From NCBI RefSeq assembly GCF_000241465.1, contig NZ_JH584235.1:1784293-1848292 (forward strand): DNA of 64,000 nucleotides. The letters are read 5' to 3'. The translations under genes were made by a program, and so were the position numbers. Source of the DNA: Sphingomonas echinoides ATCC 14820. GTDB taxonomy: Bacteria; Pseudomonadota; Alphaproteobacteria; Sphingomonadales; Sphingomonadaceae. How positions within the stretch are numbered: position 1 is the stretch's first letter; each line of letters starts with the position of its first letter. The notes beneath the pieces were generated by a model. That model was not told the DNA's origin, ran no database searches, and saw only the letters and a program-made list of their open reading frames with translations. Positions 60,263-64,000 of the stretch are shown piece by piece.

Positions 60263-61804
60263 ATGCAGAGCGTCAAAAACATCGTTATCGTCGGTGGCGG
60301 GACGGCTGGTTGGCTGACGGCCGGCATCATCGCCGCGCGGCATCGCAGCCGGATGGCAGAGGGCTTTTCGGTCACGCTGATCGAATCCCCAGGAACGCCG
60401 ATCATCGGGGTTGGCGAAGGCACTTGGCCGACGCTGCGCACGACGCTTTCCAAAATCGGTGTGTCGGAAAGCGATTTTTTCCGCGAATGCAACGCATCGT
60501 TCAAACAAGGCGCGCGCTTCGCCCGCTGGACCACCGGCGCTCCTGACGAAGGCTATTATCATCCGCTAATGCTGCCGCAGAGTTTCTCGCGGGTTAATCT
60601 TGCGCCGCATTGGCTGGCCGATGGCCATGGCCAAAGCTTTTGCGACATGGTCTCGCCGCAAGGGCGGCTGTGCGATGACGGGCTTGCCCCCAAGACGATC
60701 GCCACCCCCGAATATGAGGCGCTCGCCAACTACGCCTATCATCTCGACGCCGGGAAATTCGCAGGGTTTCTCCAGCGGCACTGCTGCGAAACGCTCGGCG
60801 TTCGCCATGTGCTCGCCGATGTCCAGCATGCGACGCAGGCCGAAAATGGCGACATCCTTGCCGTCGTCACCGAACAAGCGGGCGAGATCGCGGGTGATCT
60901 GTTCATCGACTGCACTGGCTTTGCCGCGCTGCTGATCGGCAAGACGCTCGACGTGCCGTTCAAGAGTTGCAGCGACACCCTGTTTTGCGACACGGCGCTG
61001 GCGGTGCAAATCCCGCATGACGATCCGGACGGGCCGATCGCCTCGCACACCATCTCGACCGCGCAATCGTCAGGCTGGATCTGGGATATCGGCTTGCCGA
61101 CGCGGCGCGGCGTCGGGCACGTTTATTCGAGCAGTCACATCTCCGACGATGCCGCCGAGCAGGAATTGCGCGGCTATCTCGGCCCACGGGGCCGCGATCT
61201 GGCGGTGCGCAAACTGGCGATCCGGGCCGGGCACCGCGAAACCTTCTGGAAAAACAATTGCGTCGCGATCGGCCTCGCCGCCGGTTTCCTCGAACCGCTT
61301 GAGGCATCGGCGATCGTGCTGATCGAACTCTCCGCCAAGCTGGTGGCCGAGCAGATGCCGGTGTGCCGCGAAGTGATGGACATCCTCGCCGCGCGCTTCA
61401 ACGCGACGACGCTCTACCGTTGGGGCAGGATCATCGATTTCCTCAAGCTGCATTATGTGCTGACCAAGCGCACCGACAGCGACTTCTGGCGCGACAATGT
61501 CCGGCCCGAATCGATCCCCGACCGGCTGCGCGACCTGCTCACCCTGTGGAAATATCAGCCGCCCTGGTTCCACGACGAATTTGACCGTGTCGAGGAAGTC
61601 TTCCCGGCGGCGAGCTATCAATATGTGCTCTATGGCATGAACTTTCACACGCAAGTCTCGCGCGATGCGATCGCGGGCGAAACCCGGCTCGCGGCACAGG
61701 CACGGCGCGAAGCCGCGACGCAAACCGAGCGGCTGCGCGCGGGCTTGCCACGACACCGTGATTTGATCCGCAAGATCGTCGAGCATGGATTGCCGACGAT
61801 CTAA
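60263..61804 (+). CDS. Flavin-dependent tryptophan-type halogenase, third copy
   Basis: 513 residues; FAD-binding GGGTAGW near 11-17, catalytic-lysine position Lys81 in ASFKQGARF, and the late GLAAGFLEPLEASAIVLIEL. The signature W-x-W-x-I-P is altered: WIWDIG at 272-277, with Gly replacing the Pro. The two Trp and the lysine remain, so it may still be active; the change could reshape the substrate tunnel. It differs considerably from the two halogenases in the alpha-glucan operon. It lies behind a TBDR with a terminator between, and precedes a GH3 gene by 42 nt. Confidence 0.92.
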   Translation: MQSVKNIVIVGGGTAGWLTAGIIAARHRSRMAEGFSVTLIESPGTPIIGVGEGTWPTLRTTLSKIGVSESDFFRECNASFKQGARFARWTTGAPDEGYYHPLMLPQSFSRVNLAPHWLADGHGQSFCDMVSPQGRLCDDGLAPKTIATPEYEALANYAYHLDAGKFAGFLQRHCCETLGVRHVLADVQHATQAENGDILAVVTEQAGEIAGDLFIDCTGFAALLIGKTLDVPFKSCSDTLFCDTALAVQIPHDDPDGPIASHTISTAQSSGWIWDIGLPTRRGVGHVYSSSHISDDAAEQELRGYLGPRGRDLAVRKLAIRAGHRETFWKNNCVAIGLAAGFLEPLEASAIVLIELSAKLVAEQMPVCREVMDILAARFNATTLYRWGRIIDFLKLHYVLTKRTDSDFWRDNVRPESIPDRLRDLLTLWKYQPPWFHDEFDRVEEVFPAASYQYVLYGMNFHTQVSRDAIAGETRLAAQARREAATQTERLRAGLPRHRDLIRKIVEHGLPTI

Positions 61805-61846
61805 TCCTCCGACGACTCCTTCCTTCCCCCGGATTTGAGGTACAGC

Positions 61847-64000
61847 ATGGCATCGACCGTCTCTTTCGCATCGCGCGCGCTGCTGCTGGTGAGCGCCAGC
61901 GTCGCGACCATTGCGTCGCAAGCGCAGGACCTACACGGCGCAGCGCAGCCCAGCGTGGCGCGCGCCGAGGCCGACCGCCTTGCGGCAACACTGGTTGCGC
62001 AGATGACGACCGAGGAGAAGCTGCCGCAATTGCTCAACGTCGCGCCTGCGATCCCACGGCTGAAGATCCCGGCGTATAATTGGTGGACGGAATCGCTCCA
62101 CGGGGCGCTCGGGCCGATCCCAACCACCAACTTCCCTGAGCCGATCGGCCTCGCGGCAAGCTTCGATGCGCCGCTCGTTCATCAGGTCGCCGACGCGATC
62201 AGCACCGAAGTGCGCGCGCTCCACACGCAGGGGCGGCAGACGGGCAAGCTCGGCCGGATCGGCACCGGGCTCGATACATGGTCGCCCAACATCAACATCT
62301 TCCGCGATCCGCGCTGGGGCCGCGGCCAGGAGACCTATGGCGAGGACCCCTATCTCGCCGCACGCATGGGCGTTGCGTTCGTAACGGGCATGCAGGGGCC
62401 AAACCCGGATCTTCCGCGCGTGATCTCCACGCCCAAGCATTTCGCGGCCCATAGCGGCCCGGAATCGACGCGCCACGCCGCCAACGTCTATGTCTCGCCG
62501 CACGATTTGGAGGATACCTACCTCCCCGCCTTCCGCGCGGCGATCGTCGAGGGCCGCGCGGGCTCGATCATGTGCGCCTATAATCGCATCGAGGGGCAGC
62601 CAGCTTGCGCCAGCGACCTGCTGCTCAAGGACCATCTGCGCGGTGCCTGGGGCTTTACCGGCTATGTCGTGTCCGATTGCGACGCGGTGAAGGACATTGC
62701 CGACAATCACAAATACGCCCCCGACCAGGCGACCGCCGTCGCGGCAGCGATGAAGGCGGGCGTCGACAATGAATGCAACACGCAGACGATCGGCGATATC
62801 GGCGGCCTGCCCGATCGGTTTGGCGACGCGCTCAAGCGCAACCTGATTTCGCAGGGCGATATCGATCGTACGCTGGTGCGGCTGTTCTCCGCGCGCCTAC
62901 GCAATGGCGATTTGCCGGGCGTGGCGGGCGCACCGGCGGTGGTTCCGGTAAGCGCGATCCTCACCCCCGATCATATCGCGCTCGCGCTGGACGCCGCCGA
63001 AAAGAGCCTGGTGCTGCTCAAGAATGACGGCGTGTTGCCGCTGCGCCCCGGCGCGCGGATCGCGGTCGTCGGCCCGCTCGGCGATGCGACGCGCGTGCTG
63101 CGCGGCAATTATTCCTCGACGCAGTCCGCCCCGCCGGTCTCGGTAGTGGAGGGTCTGCGCCAAGCCGCCGGTGCCAACGCGGTGACGCTGGTGCCCTTCG
63201 GGGAATCGATCACCGATGGCGATCGCGTGCCGCCCACAGCGCTGCTTGGGCCAGACGGAAAGCCCGGGCTGCTCGCGCGCTATTTCAACCCGGTCACCCC
63301 GCCCGTCCTGCCGTTCAAGCCCGGCACCGACCGGGCCATCCTCGCCGCGCTCACCTATCAGGATCGCCCCGCCGTAACCCGGCGCGAGGTCGACGTGGCC
63401 GCACGCGCCTTCGATCTCCCGACCGTCAACGATTATCACCGCACCGAATGGACCGGGTTTCTGGTCGCACCCGAGACGGGCAGCTATCGCCTTGGCCTCG
63501 GCGGCAGCGGGCTGCTCGAGATTGACGGGCACACCTTCCTCGATGTCGGCGGCGAGCATCACAGCCCGCTGCCCACGCTCAAGACGGTGACACTGCAAAA
63601 GGGTCAGCGCTATCGCCTGCGGCTGGTCTCGACCGCGCGCGGCTTCGGCAATACCGACCTCGTGTGGAAGCGGATCTCGGCGCAGCCCGAGGCCGATCTC
63701 GCCGCCGCTGCTGCCAAAGCCGACGTACTCGTCGCGGTGGTCGGGCTGACGTCCGACATGGAGGCCGAGGAAACCGGCACCGACATTCCGGGCTTCAAGG
63801 GCGGCGACAAGACCTCGCTCGATCTGCCCGCCGAACAGCAAGCGCTGCTGGAACATGCAAAGGCGACCGGCAAGCCGCTGATCGTGGTCGCGATGAACGG
63901 CAGCCCGATCAACCTTGCCTGGGCCAAGGACAATGCCGCCGCGATCGTCGAGGCCTGGTATCCCGGCCAGTCGGGCGGGCTTGCCGTCGCCAACGTGCTG
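61847..64000 (+). CDS. GH3 beta-glucosidase/xylosidase-type enzyme with PA14-like insert (cut by right edge)
   Basis: 718 residues are present; the end is outside the window. Leader MASTVSFASRALLLVSASVA (ending SQAQ) implies export. The GH3 barrel shows WWTESLHGALGP, TPKHFAAHSGPESTRH and the nucleophile motif VVSDCDAVKD (Asp277); the C-terminal sandwich starts at KSLVLLKNDGVLPL. Between its parts lies a PA14-like insert (LLARYFNPVTPPVLP, TEWTGFLVAPETGSYRLGLG, LEIDGHTFLD), known from some beta-glucosidases and xylosidases. WTESLHG is typical of the xylosidase-like branch, so xylose or arabinose release is plausible. It completes the TBDR-halogenase set. Confidence 0.93.
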   Translation, partial: MASTVSFASRALLLVSASVATIASQAQDLHGAAQPSVARAEADRLAATLVAQMTTEEKLPQLLNVAPAIPRLKIPAYNWWTESLHGALGPIPTTNFPEPIGLAASFDAPLVHQVADAISTEVRALHTQGRQTGKLGRIGTGLDTWSPNINIFRDPRWGRGQETYGEDPYLAARMGVAFVTGMQGPNPDLPRVISTPKHFAAHSGPESTRHAANVYVSPHDLEDTYLPAFRAAIVEGRAGSIMCAYNRIEGQPACASDLLLKDHLRGAWGFTGYVVSDCDAVKDIADNHKYAPDQATAVAAAMKAGVDNECNTQTIGDIGGLPDRFGDALKRNLISQGDIDRTLVRLFSARLRNGDLPGVAGAPAVVPVSAILTPDHIALALDAAEKSLVLLKNDGVLPLRPGARIAVVGPLGDATRVLRGNYSSTQSAPPVSVVEGLRQAAGANAVTLVPFGESITDGDRVPPTALLGPDGKPGLLARYFNPVTPPVLPFKPGTDRAILAALTYQDRPAVTRREVDVAARAFDLPTVNDYHRTEWTGFLVAPETGSYRLGLGGSGLLEIDGHTFLDVGGEHHSPLPTLKTVTLQKGQRYRLRLVSTARGFGNTDLVWKRISAQPEADLAAAAAKADVLVAVVGLTSDMEAEETGTDIPGFKGGDKTSLDLPAEQQALLEHAKATGKPLIVVAMNGSPINLAWAKDNAAAIVEAWYPGQSGGLAVANVL

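Noticed and set aside
1..64000. CRISPR array, insertion sequence, tRNA or rRNA genes
   Set aside because: I saw no regularly spaced direct repeats, no transposase motifs with terminal repeats and no cloverleaf or rRNA-like sequence; short tRNA-like segments could still be missed by eye.

Overview
The window is about 64 kb of GC-rich DNA that looks chromosomal and comes from an alphaproteobacterium of the Sphingomonas/Caulobacter type. The pointers are six TonB-dependent receptors (TBDRs; one cut by the left edge) with no SusD partner, flavin-dependent halogenase genes next to sugar receptors, SapC and JmjC-cupin companions, FAS1 proteins, and frequent 4-nt ATGA gene overlaps. I saw no tRNA, rRNA, transposase, integrase or CRISPR array. 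No function was confirmed by a database search; assignments rest on motifs read in the translations.

Left part (1-11.7 kb): the 3' end of a TBDR with a strong terminator; a minus-strand set TetR regulator -> TBDR -> PHP-type metallohydrolase; a GNAT acetyltransferase; a DUF6916-like/tail-collar (MdpB-like) pair that converges with overlapping stop codons; and another TBDR.

11.8-16.5 kb (minus): TBDR -> PI-specific phospholipase C -> histidine acid phosphatase, the last two overlapping by 4 nt. This reads as a scavenging unit for phosphoinositide, inositol phosphate or phytate phosphorus. A perfect 8-3-8 palindrome separates it from a divergent ECF sigma gene.

16.7-20.9 kb: ECF sigma factor, TetR regulator, a short protein resembling only the cytoplasmic half of RskA anti-sigma factors, a secreted fasciclin (FAS1) protein, a cytochrome b and a Tat-type molybdopterin oxidoreductase. 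This recalls the mycobacterial SigK-RskA-MPT70/83 arrangement, but rearranged. A beta-propeller protein and a tripartite RND efflux operon follow (20.9-27.5 kb).

27.6-45.4 kb: a maltose/alpha-glucan locus. It has an exported GH3, an SLC45/GPH-type sugar permease, a DUF6445-like protein, a LacI regulator, a TBDR, then an overlapping chain halogenase-GH13-GH13-halogenase followed by an exported GH31. The likely flow is receptor uptake, periplasmic trimming, permease import, and cytoplasmic alpha-glucosidase.

45.4-55.1 kb: enzymes for branched plant polysaccharides (GH95 alpha-fucosidase type, GH43 arabinanase type, GH27 alpha-galactosidase, two esterases) with an FCD/GntR regulator.

55.3-64 kb: SapC and a JmjC-like cupin on the minus strand, divergent from TBDR -> third halogenase -> GH3 with a PA14-like insert, cut by the right edge. 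The most unusual theme is three flavin-dependent halogenases embedded in sugar-uptake operons, two of them separated from their receptor gene by a strong hairpin.
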